DNA of 64,000 bases, taken from positions 1 through 64,000 of the forward strand of contig JANTQF010000036.1 of the NCBI GenBank assembly GCA_032988165.1, in the 5' to 3' direction. Of this stretch, positions 25,531-35,321 are shown piece after piece (position 1 is the first letter of the stretch; every line of letters begins with the position of its first letter). The notes below the pieces were generated by a model. It made no database searches and had not been told where the DNA came from. It saw only the letters and a list, made by a program, of their open reading frames with translations. The position numbers and the translations under genes are program-made. This DNA comes from Emmonsiellopsis sp. PD_33. Taxonomy: Eukaryota > Ascomycota > Eurotiomycetes > Onygenales > Ajellomycetaceae.

Positions 25531-27571
25531 TCTAAGGGTAGCCGCGCAGGCGAGTAGCCAGGTGGCTGGTGGTCTGCGGGTTTCGCTCGGGTAGGATGTT
25601 ATTCTGCTCGTATGACGTGATGCATAGTAAATTTCCCGGAAGAAGAATAAAAACCGTTGCTGTTAAGGCCATGTTAGATGCCCCGTTTCCACTGGGAGGA
25701 TATCAGCTTTGCTGCCTGAGCTACTCCGTATGAGTTAATATCCCAGCATGATAAACATTGTTTCGTCTGTTCACAGGCTCTGATGGGGATCCCTCACATG
25801 GGCTAGGTATGGGCGGAGGAAGCTCTCATAGATTCGATGGGGAAGATGGAGTCCTAGCCAACAGGTGGCTGGGATGCTAAAAATACAATTGATGAGGGAG
25901 TCCTGGTGCAGACTGTACTGGCACACATGTTAGTCAATAGATAACTAGGTTGGGTAGATAATTGGATGTTTAAATCAATAGAGAGGTCGTCGATTGAAAT
26001 CTGACTATATCAAGCATGTGTTCTTGTATCCGCCACTGAGCCACACGTATGGCAACAGGTGCTTGTGGATATGGTCCTATGGATGATAGCAGCGATCTCC
26101 CGAGCCAAGTCCCGATTAATCGTAACAGGAGGGGGCTAAGACCTTGAAACTTGAAAGAGGGAATGAAATTTTGCGTCATCAACGAGAAAATATTCCCATG
26201 CCTCATCACTGGTAGTCGTCCATCGTGAATGGCGGACAATTCAACGAGAAAAGCGTCACTACTATCCTTGCCGCCAAAGGAAATGAAGTCAGGGGGAATA
26301 CCATGTCAGGGGCCAAGAGGAGGCAAGTGTCTCAAACGAAGGCATAACTGACAGGGTTTGAAGTAGATCGAAAGCAACACAAGAGTCACCTTCAATACTA
26401 CCATCGACGACAATAATCACCAGCAGATAGAGAGGAATTTGAACGATGCTCTTTCCACACCTCAACACAGGGAGGGCAGCCGGGGAGCAGGGTTCGGAGT
26501 GGATAATAATAACAGATATGATCATATGGCTGGCTTTGACAGACTGCATACATGTTACATATTTAATGTAATGTAGAAGCAGTGCTTTTATCACGGCCTG
26601 GATGGCTGCTAAGCCCCGGAGTTCTCGGATAAACATGGTTCTTGCATAGAAACAAACGCCCCGAGGGAAATCTGCCCTGACGTTTTTCCATCTCTGAGCA
26701 AATCATAGGTAGTGGCAAAGAGACTGTCAACATCTGCTGCTGCTTCAATAGTGATTGGATGTGCTTTTTATCAATCATCGCGTTCTGATGGTCCATCTCT
26801 CTCCACCACTTTTTCGCATTGACCCCGCGCGGGAATACATGCGAGAGTGAGCAAGGGTGACTGAAATAAAGATGTCGCAATCTTGGCTAATCCTGGCGCC
26901 AGAATGCGTGCAGTGTCCCGAGCCCTGGAGGCTGGCAGTGATGTCTTCCTCACCAAAATGCGAGTGCTTTTCGCGAGAGTTTGCAAATCATTTGATGGCC
27001 GTATTTCCCGAGGCTCACGTGCGTTTCTGGAGAGGGCATTTGACGAATAGCAGACGTTAAAGAGGGCCGTTTTGTTGCTAAAGATGCGAGGTGGAGACTA
27101 GAAGTCGAGCGGTTGAAAAATATGAGACATCCTTCGCCCAGGGGCCAAGGCGGCGGGCGTTGAGTTAGGGCAAGACTAACCCCATGGGGAGAGGAAGAGG
27201 GCACAACCCCTTCTGCGGACACTGGACGACCAGCTTGTTGACCAACTTCAACTTCATGGGATGATTGCTGGCGTGAGCTGAGAAATACGCAACACGGGAT
27301 TTGGCTGGGTGTTCGCGCTCATTTTAAAATTGACTTCACATGCCTGCTCAGCGATCGCTGTCAAGGCGTTGGCAATTGGCTCGTTAGCGAGTGCTTGAGA
27401 GGTACTAGTAGATAGTGTCCAGCACCGTCATCTTCTCCACGAATTGCTAATCTGACTTCGGCAAGGCTAGCTTGGTGGGGAGCAAGAGCCGATGAGCGTC
27501 TTCTCCGCGTTCATCCCATTTGTTTGGTCTGGATTCTTTAAGCTGCAGGGACCGGTGCTATTGACCCGCCA

Positions 27572-27585
27572 GGGGGGGGGGGGGG
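27572..27585. repeat. homopolymer run of 14 G
   Basis: Uninterrupted G14 between genes, about 460 nt upstream of the HsbA-family start. Likely variable in length. Confidence 0.9.
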
Positions 27586-27893
27586 TCAGACTTGGGATCC
27601 CATGTTACATTGTCACTCTGGGCATGGGCAAATGCGTCCCAACTACGGCTTAAAGCCCATATTTGCTTCCGGAGGCGTGCGTTAGGCGGTCACAAGTACG
27701 GAGTACATGGTTTCCTCTTGAGCTAAAAAATACAATCTCCCTAAGCGCTCTCTGGAAATCCTGGCATTTTCAGATGCTGGACCCGGAATACGGCCGAGGC
27801 AATCCATTGGCATTCTCCGCCTGTTCCTGCTGGTGGAAACTGGCAGAAGATGGTTGGGTGGCGAGCGTGAAAGGGGGTTTCTCCTCTCTCACA

Positions 27894-27899
27894 TATATA
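27894..27899 (+). promoter_or_regulatory. TATA-like box of the HsbA-family gene
   Basis: TATATA (in ACATATATAG) lies about 146 nt before the ATG at 28045, a distance fitting a fungal core promoter. Strongly expressed cell-surface genes often have such a box. Position only; no transcript evidence. Confidence 0.45.
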
Positions 27900-28044
27900 G
27901 AGCCACCCCGAAGGATTACCCCGGGATTTTTCTTGCTTTTCCATTCTTGCAACCACAGCAAAAGTCTCTGAAATTTGCATACCAGACGCAAATTTTGTCC
28001 TTTCGTTATATACCCTCATTTGCCGTTGCATAGATTCTTTCGCA

Positions 28045-28833
28045 ATGAAGGTCACCACCGCCCTCCTTACCTTCGGCCTCGCCTTGGGTGTCGTCTCTGA
28101 GCCCATCCGTCAACGTGACCTCGCTGCCTTCACAGGCCTCATCGGCGATATCAGCGACGGTGTCGATGCCCTCTCCAGCGCCCTCGGCGGCTCTGACACC
28201 GACGCTATTGTCGGTGCCAGCGAGGACCTCGTCGCCACCATCAAGGCCGGCGTTGAGACCGCCAAAGGCGAGGAAGAGCTCTCCCTGAACGACGCTCTCG
28301 CCCTCACCTCCCCAGTCCAAGAGCTCACCGACAAGGTTGACGGAGTGATCGACACCATCATCGATAAGAAGGAGGACTTCATCGCCTCCGACCTGGCCTT
28401 CCTCGTCAAGCAGTCCCTGTCCGAGCAGTTCGATGCCTCCACTGCTCTCGCTGACGCCATCAGCGCTAAGGTCCCCGAGGGAGTCAAGGACATCGCTAAG
28501 GAGCTCGCCGCTGGTGTCTCCAACTCTATCCAGAGAGGTATCAAGGCATACGAAGACGTCAAGGAAGGTGGCAACGGTGGTGATGAGCCCACCAAGACCG
28601 CTGAGCCTACCAAGACCGCCGAGCCCACTGGTGAGCCTACTGATGAGCCCACTGGTGAGCCCACTGGTGAGCCAACCGCTGAGCCCACTGGTGGCTATCC
28701 CACTCCCGAGCCCACTCCCACCCCATCCGGCCCTATCGGCACTCCTCCTCCCGAGTTCACCGGTGCCGCTGTCATGAACGGCCAGAACGTCGTCGGTGTT
28801 CTCGCCGCCGCCGCTGCCGTCCTCGCCTTTTAA
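28045..28833 (+). CDS. HsbA/Mp1-type GPI-anchored cell wall mannoprotein
   Basis: Single exon, 262 residues. A signal peptide (MKVTTALLTFGLALGVVSEP, cleavage near residue 18) leads into an alpha-helical HsbA-like domain at about 20-175 (DLAAFTGLIGDISDGVDALS, and the NSIQRGIKAYEDV end). A Thr/Pro/Glu stalk of EPT(G/D) repeats (about 185-225) suited to O-glycosylation follows, and then a C-terminal hydrophobic tail preceded by small residues (FTGAAVMNGQNVV...), the pattern of a GPI-attachment signal. Family members are hydrophobic-surface-binding proteins of Aspergillus and antigenic galactomannoproteins that bind lipids. This one is expected on the wall or outer membrane leaflet. Codon use is strongly C-ending, a sign of high expression. 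Confidence 0.92.
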   Translation: MKVTTALLTFGLALGVVSEPIRQRDLAAFTGLIGDISDGVDALSSALGGSDTDAIVGASEDLVATIKAGVETAKGEEELSLNDALALTSPVQELTDKVDGVIDTIIDKKEDFIASDLAFLVKQSLSEQFDASTALADAISAKVPEGVKDIAKELAAGVSNSIQRGIKAYEDVKEGGNGGDEPTKTAEPTKTAEPTGEPTDEPTGEPTGEPTAEPTGGYPTPEPTPTPSGPIGTPPPEFTGAAVMNGQNVVGVLAAAAAVLAF

Positions 28834-29537
28834 ATTATCTGTCGATAGTCTGAGAGAGATGTGATGGGAGGGTCTGTGTATAGATGTTTGGGGAATCGAG
28901 GGGAATAGGATTGTCCCGATTCATGTATTTCTCACTTTGTTTTTAGTGGTAATCACATGGCGTCGTTGGTACATAGCTTAATGCACTTTGTTCCCTGGTA
29001 ATATAATGTCGTAAGAAGTCAGCAGCGAGCAATGTATGTATATAATAATAATATGAATGATCATTGGCATAGTAATTTCAATTTTCACCCAGCAATCCCT
29101 GGGATGGAGCCTTGGGTCTTGAGATCATACCTTGCTGCTGTTAAGCCATATCAATTAGTGAATCAACAGATCCGTGGACAGGATATATACCTGTCCTTCT
29201 CCTCATTCAGACTCAGCTTCCCTGTCTCCCCCATCCCTAGTGGATTGTCTACTACCCACAAGCTAAGGTGAGGAAAATACAAAACATCGGATGTGTGTCT
29301 TGAAGGACGGAAATTGGCCATCCTTCCAGTTTTTGCGAGCAGTCGTTCTTCGAAATCAACGAACAATCAGTGTGCTTTCTTCGTCCACACGGGCATAATG
29401 AAAGACGTGAGGTTGAAATGTCGTATCGGGCTGTGGCTGATTGACCGCCAGCGACGAATCATAGTATGCAAACTTTGATGCCTGGCCTGTCTGATGATCA
29501 CATAACTCGTTCACCGTCTTGCCGATCCATTGATAAT

Positions 29538-29583
29538 CGATCACATTGATCTGACCAGGCTGAATAATTTATCAATGTGAACT
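29538..29583. repeat. perfect 10-bp inverted repeat (hairpin)
   Basis: TCACATTGAT (29541-29550) and ATCAATGTGA (29571-29580) are perfect inverted copies separated by 20 nt. It lies about 150 nt upstream of the SAR1-like start. It could be a binding site pair or a remnant of a small element. Confidence 0.6.
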
Positions 29584-29731
29584 TGCAAAGTTGTCATCAA
29601 CTCGAAAGGTAGACGAAGGAAAAGTTGGGCATTCATTAAGGCTTCAAAATCCCACTGGAATTTTTCTCTCTTCGACCTTGAGATCTTCCCAGATCCGGTC
29701 TACAGAAACACAAGAGAGATTACCATTTATC

Positions 29732-30585
29732 ATGTCTTTTTTTCGGTCGCGTAAGTGGCAGCTTCCAACTACTAGCATATGTTTCAATACCTATGGACGA
29801 GACAACTTCAATTTCCTGGCTAGTAGCTAATGAAAGGAAAATAGTATGGGATTTTTCCGCTTCGATATTTGGGGTTGGCAGCAAGTCTGCAAAGCTGGTC
29901 TTCGTGGGCCTGGACAACACCGGCAAGACGACGCTGATACACATATTGAACGTTGATTTTGGGCCAAAGGATGGCTGTGAGTATTCTTCCTTCATAGAGA
30001 TTAACGATCTATAAAGTTCAGACGCTGAATTCAAACCCCTCTCCTCCTCCTGATCACAGACCCGGAGCCAATCACCATCGACAACACCAGATATACGCTC
30101 GTCGATACGGGCGGGATGGCGCGCCGGCCCCTGAAAGCCTACTTACCCGGAACAGCTGGGATCGTTTTCATGGTCGACGCAAGTGATCCTGACCGATTTC
30201 AGGCAGCGAAGGAGTTGCTTCATACTCTAGTACAAATGGAGGAGGTAGGGAAGAAAACTCCATTTCTGATTCTGGGAAACAATATCGATCATCCATCCGC
30301 GGTCAGCGAGGAAGAACTTAGGCGCGCGCTGCGGATATCCCTATCAGACACAGGAAGCGATATCGCCATAAGGACAACGGGCAAAGGCCAGATGGCATTG
30401 GGCGATGAGACGAGGCCAGTTGAGCTGTTTATGTGCTCGGTGATTATGAGGCAGGGTAAGTTAGTATTTATATTTACCCTATTAATGCCCATTTGGTGAT
30501 TTTATTTCCAAAGATTTTTCCGTATTTACTCTCTTATCAAACAGGTTACATGGATGGTATTCGGTGGATGTCGCAATATATATAA
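29732..30585 (+). CDS. divergent SAR1-like small GTPase
   Basis: Proposed exons 29732-29750, 29824-29976, 30060-30455 and 30545-30585 (introns 73, 83 and 89 nt, all GT..AG, phase-consistent) give 202 residues. Sar1 is the ARF-family GTPase that recruits COPII coats at the ER. Present: P-loop GLDNTGKTT (about 35-43), FLILGN, TTGKG, ELFMCSVIMRQG and the C-terminal IRWMSQYI, all Sar1-like. Abnormal: the switch I stretch that carries the Mg-binding Thr is shortened and replaced by PKDGYPEP; switch II reads DTGGM where Sar1 has DLGGH; and the guanine-specificity motif is NNID instead of NKID. It is therefore probably a non-canonical or inactive paralogue, not the essential Sar1. The first exon is the least certain; an unspliced start at 29793 is possible. 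Confidence 0.75.
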
Positions 30586-30814
30586 ACAGGGAACGCTCGC
30601 AAACTGTGTTCTCTACTGATCTGCTTAAATGAACCAAAAGCTGCCAGTGGCATTCTTGAAGCAGGATTAAAATATGTAATAGCGATTTCAACGTCCTCCT
30701 AAACCCCTATCTACCCATCTATTCCATGTTCCAATATATTTATCTACTTTACCTTCTTCTCGTCGATGAGATATAGTTCCTGGATTCTTATTGGACCCAA
30801 AGCGGTCTACAAGT

Positions 30815-30864
30815 CACGTGACCGGGTAGAGGAATTCGGCAAGTATAGCCGAGAAATGCACGTG
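30815..30864. promoter_or_regulatory. pair of CACGTG boxes upstream of UTP4
   Basis: CACGTGAC occurs at 30815-30822 and 30859-30866, in the same orientation and 44 nt apart, 260-310 nt before the UTP4 start. CACGTG is the classic bHLH (E-box) core. Their clustering suggests a regulatory site of either flanking gene. Confidence 0.5.
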
Positions 30865-31120
30865 ACAAAGGCGGTCGGGAAAAATTTCCCTTCGAGCCAG
30901 CGCTGATAAATTTTGCGGCAGAAAAAAAAAGAAATATTTTGGTAGAACTCGCGATTCAAAGTCCCATCCAGCTAAAACGACGAACGACATTAGGGGAAAT
31001 GGCTTCTTAGTGGATGATTAGGAGGTGCGCTTGAGATCCCGAACCGATGTCAAATGTTTGCTCCCTGCTAATTCCTCTCCCAGCCCCGTTTATCTAGCTT
31101 ACTAGACCCCTTCATCAGCC

Positions 31121-34100
31121 ATGGACATTCATAGATGTCGCTTCGTGCCTTACAATCCGCAGGCGATTAATGCCCTCGCATTCTCTCATCCTTCTTCCGC
31201 AGAAGTTTCCGGCCGAGGCGTACCCACTCTCCGTCTTGCCATCGGACGAGCGAACGGTGATATTGAAATCTGGAACCCCCTTCGCGGCACCTGGCTGCAA
31301 GAGTCGATCCTGCGAGGCGGCAAGGACCGCAGCATTGAAGGTCTCGCATGGACCCAGGACCCCCGCGAAGACGAAGATGATGAAAGCGGATTCAAGACCC
31401 CCGGAAAGCTGCGCCTGTTCAGCATTGGATCGTCCAGTGTGGTAACGGAGTGGAATCTCGAAGAAGGTAGACCTGCTAGACACTCGAGCGGCAATTTCGG
31501 GGAAATCTGGTGCTTGGCTGCGCAGCCGCGTTGGAAGGCGCAGAAGAGCAAGGATGGGAAATTGATACCCCCTTTGGAAGGAGAGTATACGGGACAGCAT
31601 TTGGCTGTTGGATGTGCGGATGGCTCGATCGTGATACTCTCGACACAGGATGGGGACCTAAGATATCTACGGACCATGAGGCCATCGACTAAGAGAGCTC
31701 GCGTGCTCAACATCACGTTCCAAGACCGCAACACTGCAGTGGCGGGGTATGCGGATAGCACCATCCGGGTCTTTGATATACGGAATGGCATGGTCTTGCG
31801 GACCATTTCTATGGGCAAAGGTTCCGTAAAAGGGGCGAAGGAGCTGTTGGTGTGGTCTGTCAAATGCTTACCCAATGGAACTATTGTTTCTGGCGACTCT
31901 GCTGGTGAAATACGATTTTGGGATGCGAAGAATTACTCCCTGATCCAGCGGATACAGGGCCACCAGGCAGATGTCCTTGATATTGCCGTTAGCGCCGACG
32001 GAGAATCAGTTATTAGTGGAGGTGCGGACCAGAGGACGACCATTTATAAATTGGAGAGCGGTAAGAAGGGTGATAAATCTAGACGATGGGCAGAAGTGGC
32101 ACATCGACGATATCATACTCATGATGTTAAGGCCTTTGCGGTTTATGAGACTAAGGATATAAGCATTGTGGTATCAGGAGGTAAGGATTTGATTCTTGTT
32201 TTTGAGTTTTTCTATCGAATTTGACCTAACATATCGTTAACAGGTTTGGACACGATACCCGTTGTCGTTCCCTTGCGAGAATTCGGTGCCGAGCATCACC
32301 GAAAGTTATCCAACCTTCCTCAAATACCTCAGATAGCTTCCTCCGCTTCATCGCGCTTGCTGATGAGCTGGTGGGATCGCGAAGTGAGCTTATGGCAGAT
32401 CGCTAAACGTTCAGGAGGTGGAGATGATTTCCTAGATGGGTCAAGCCATAAACTTGTTGGCAAAATCCTGTTCCAGGGCGAGGAGAGCTTGTCTGCTGCC
32501 ACCCTGTCCTCAGATGGGAAACTTCTTGTGGCAGCAACAGTATCTGAGGTGAAGATGTTCGGTCTAAGGCAGCGAAAGGGAGATGACAAACATGTCCTAC
32601 GCGTTCAAAAACTTGAACTCCCACCCGCTGTAGCCAAACATGGGGCGAAGAATCTTCATATCTCCCCCGATCGCCAATGGCTTTGCCTTGTACGGCCTAA
32701 TAACGACATCTATTTGGCAAAAATTGTGGGAAGCTCCGACGAGAACGCACAGATACTACCCAAACTCATCGAGCTTAACCGCACGCCTCGGCAAATTCGA
32801 CACAAAGATATACATGGCACACTCGGGCAATATGAACGAAACGTCCGGTCTATTGCATTTTCAGACGACAGCAGAATACTAGCATCTGGGGACCTTGGAG
32901 GATTCATTGACTCGTGGATATTGGAGGACGTCAAGGAGCCTGCTCAGGGCGTACAGAAAACGAAAGTTAACGGAAAAGTTTCGTCGGATTCGTCGTCCGA
33001 TGAATCGTCCGATGATGATGACGCTCCTGTCGTGCTCGAAGGCCAACGCTGGATCCCAACCCCTTCTGAGTCGCCTATCCCCCGCCTCAAAGCTGGAGTC
33101 CTGCTGCTCTCATTCCGTCCATCAACTCATACCCCAACGAAAGTTCTCACGAATGGCGCCAATTCTCAACTTAATTCTCCTAGCTCCGGTGCCGATCGGC
33201 TTATGGTATTAACCACTGAACACCAACTGTCCGAATTTGATGTTCTCAAGGGGAAGCTGTCCGATTGGTCTCGGAGGAACCCCAAGGCCTACTTACCAAA
33301 TGAGTTCACAACGGTCAAGGATAGGGCTATGGGTGCGATCTGGGATATCAACCAGACCCATGACCGTCTTTGGCTCTATGGGCCGACGTGGATGTGGATG
33401 TTTGATCTCTCGCAAGACTTCCCATCGTCACATGAGGCTATGGGCGAACAAAAAGCATCAAACAAACGCAAGCGGGAAGAGGAAGAAAGAATGAAGACCA
33501 ACAGTGGTGCTGGAGATAGAATGCCTCTGTCCAAGTCTGATGTTGGCCTGGGAAGGAAAATACGCAAAACCATTGGACACAAAGAAACCTCCGAAGTAAC
33601 AGTCATCGACCTGAAAAAAGAACGGGATCGCGATATCCTTAGCGAAGACGATCATGAGCAATATGACGCGTCGTCGGCAGCAAATGACTCGACACTAGCA
33701 CGCCTTCGACGAGAGCAACTCCAACTGAAAGGAGATGAAAGCGAGGATGAAGCTGACGGCATGGACGAAGAAGATACAGCCCATAACGACCAACAACTTC
33801 CTAATGGTACGAGCTCACATCCTCCCTCCTTAACCAACAACAACCCCCAGGTAGCCTTTGCCGTCGTTGTCGACAACAGAGTACACCTCAATGGCCATGC
33901 CCTACCCCACGAACGGCAGGAGACAAAAGAATCATCCGCAGCTTTTACTAAGCCGGAATCTGCTCCTCCTCCCCGGAACCCGACTAACCCAGACTCCGTA
34001 CTAGATCATGAACTCGAACCTCAACCCCAATCGAAACAGCCACGACAGAAACGCCGCTGGTGGCATACGCATAAATATCGTGACATCCTGGGCATAACAC

Positions 34101-34234
34101 CACTAGGACTGCCGTTGGGGTCGGATGCAGACCAGGATCTTGACGAAGAAGGGTTTGGGTTGGAAGTTGTGGTGGTTGAGCGGCCATTGTGGGATGTGGA
34201 GTTGCCTGGGCGGTATATACGGGACTACGAGTAA
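31121..34234 (+). CDS. utp4: UTP4/cirhin, WD40 subunit of the small-subunit processome
   Basis: Exons 31121-32180 and 32244-34234, with a 63-nt intron (GTAAGG, branch CTAAC, acceptor CAG), give 1016 residues. The N-terminus MDIHRCRFVPYNPQAINALAF and serial WD40 blades (LRLAIGRANGDIEIWN, VSGDSAGEIRFWD, ISGGADQRTTIYK) fit Utp4. A second propeller follows (RSIAFSDDSRILASGDLGGFID). Between about residues 690 and 900 is an acidic, low-complexity insert (Glu/Asp/Ser runs). The C-terminal KYRDILGITPLG and VVVERPLWDVELPGRYIRDYE close the family pattern. Utp4 is a t-UTP subunit that joins nascent 35S pre-rRNA in the nucleolus and is needed for 18S rRNA production. It is longer than yeast Utp4 (about 780 aa), mainly through the acidic insert. 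Confidence 0.93.
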
Positions 34235-35321
34235 GGTGGAAGGGAGTCGAGGAAGAGATAATAGAAAAGTGTGTGTGTTCGTTCTCTATAAGCATGATAT
34301 TGGTGTTGATTTATTGGTTTGGTTTGTCTATCTTGAAGGACGTTGGAGTCTGAATCGAATATATGTGTGTATGTAAAGATCCCCTTGGTCAGGCTGGGTA
34401 GCCATGTCGAATACATTCGCGCCCTGTATAGCTTATGGTCCATCTGTTCTTCACGCTTTGATCTTGTTATTTTAGTTAGATCGAGATACCTCCCTTGTAT
34501 GTCTATTCAGCTCATCATTTGCTAGTTATCTGTGGCTTTCCAAGCAGGCTGCGAAGCGTGCTTTGCTATATCCACCGAACAACTCGCTATTTATCTTGTC
34601 CGTGCGACTTGGGTGTTCCCCTCAGTTCTCATGAAACCCCGCCGGTTCCCATAATTTCTGAGTATCTCTAATAAAGGGCATGGATCATGGAATGCATTGT
34701 TGGCGCTTCCCACAGTTGGACTTGACACGGCGCCCTTATTTGACGCATAGTCTAGTTGCCAGTATGATAAAGTGGCAGGATAAATATGCCATGACTTGGC
34801 TGCAGAATGCCATTCTTTGCGAGTTTATGAGAATTTGAATACTATGTCTATGAGATAGAAAACTGAGAGTGCTAAGGGGGAAACTGGAATATCTATGTTC
34901 CGCGTCTGCGTCATCGCCGTTCGGGGATTTCCTGACCTCGTCGACGGTATCAACTTGTCAACTTGAACATCACTACGGAGTACATGTGTTGGCAACCTGA
35001 TTCCAAGCTGCGCCCCGTTATGTTGCGAGTAGCCAGGCACCGGCGGTTTGATATGAGCTTCTCGCCTCCTAACTCGTCTGCCTTGAATCTTGGCACTTGA
35101 CTGATAAACACCAGGGATCAGCCGTCGCGAGATGATTCCAGCCGCATATCCTGATTTGAAGCAGCAATTGGATGACCAGGATATGATAGATCTTGCGCCT
35201 TGATAATTACCCTTATCATCTCATCTTTCCCTTACCCGCATCAGTACCAGGATTGCTTTTGCGCCTCTCACCTTTTATTATTGCTGTCATTTTCAGGGTG
35301 TCTATTTGCCGCCATATCCAG
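34235..35321. other. intergenic region
   Basis: Includes the UTP4 3' region (T-rich to about 34520) and DNA with a TACGGAGTACATG word at 34974. The last stretch is pyrimidine rich (about 35220-35270), consistent with the F-box gene promoter. No gene seen. Confidence 0.6.

Larger units (their letters stand above)
25560..28044. other. intergenic region with a possible decayed gene
   Basis: On the minus strand between about 27050 and 25970, several frames have protein-like stretches (for example LRHLYFSHPCSLSHVFPRGV, 26880-26820, and FGGKDSSDAFLVELSAIHDG near 26270) linked only by frame changes and stops. The LPxLRHL-like pieces recall F-box/LRR proteins, but this is weak. The rest is ordinary intergenic DNA with a G14 run (27572-27585) and a TACGGAGTA word at 27697. 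The last 150 nt are the promoter of the next gene. Confidence 0.35.

Noticed and set aside
28110..28688. 192-codon minus-strand ORF opposite the HsbA-family gene
   Set aside because: Shadow of a highly C-ending codon set on the other strand; the plus frame has signal peptide, domain and GPI signal.
31186..31875. 229-codon minus-strand ORF opposite UTP4
   Set aside because: Antisense shadow of WD40 coding sequence.
33805..33850. Possible extra intron in UTP4 (GTACGA..CCCAG, 44 nt)
   Set aside because: Its removal would shift the frame, whereas reading through keeps the conserved C-terminus in frame.
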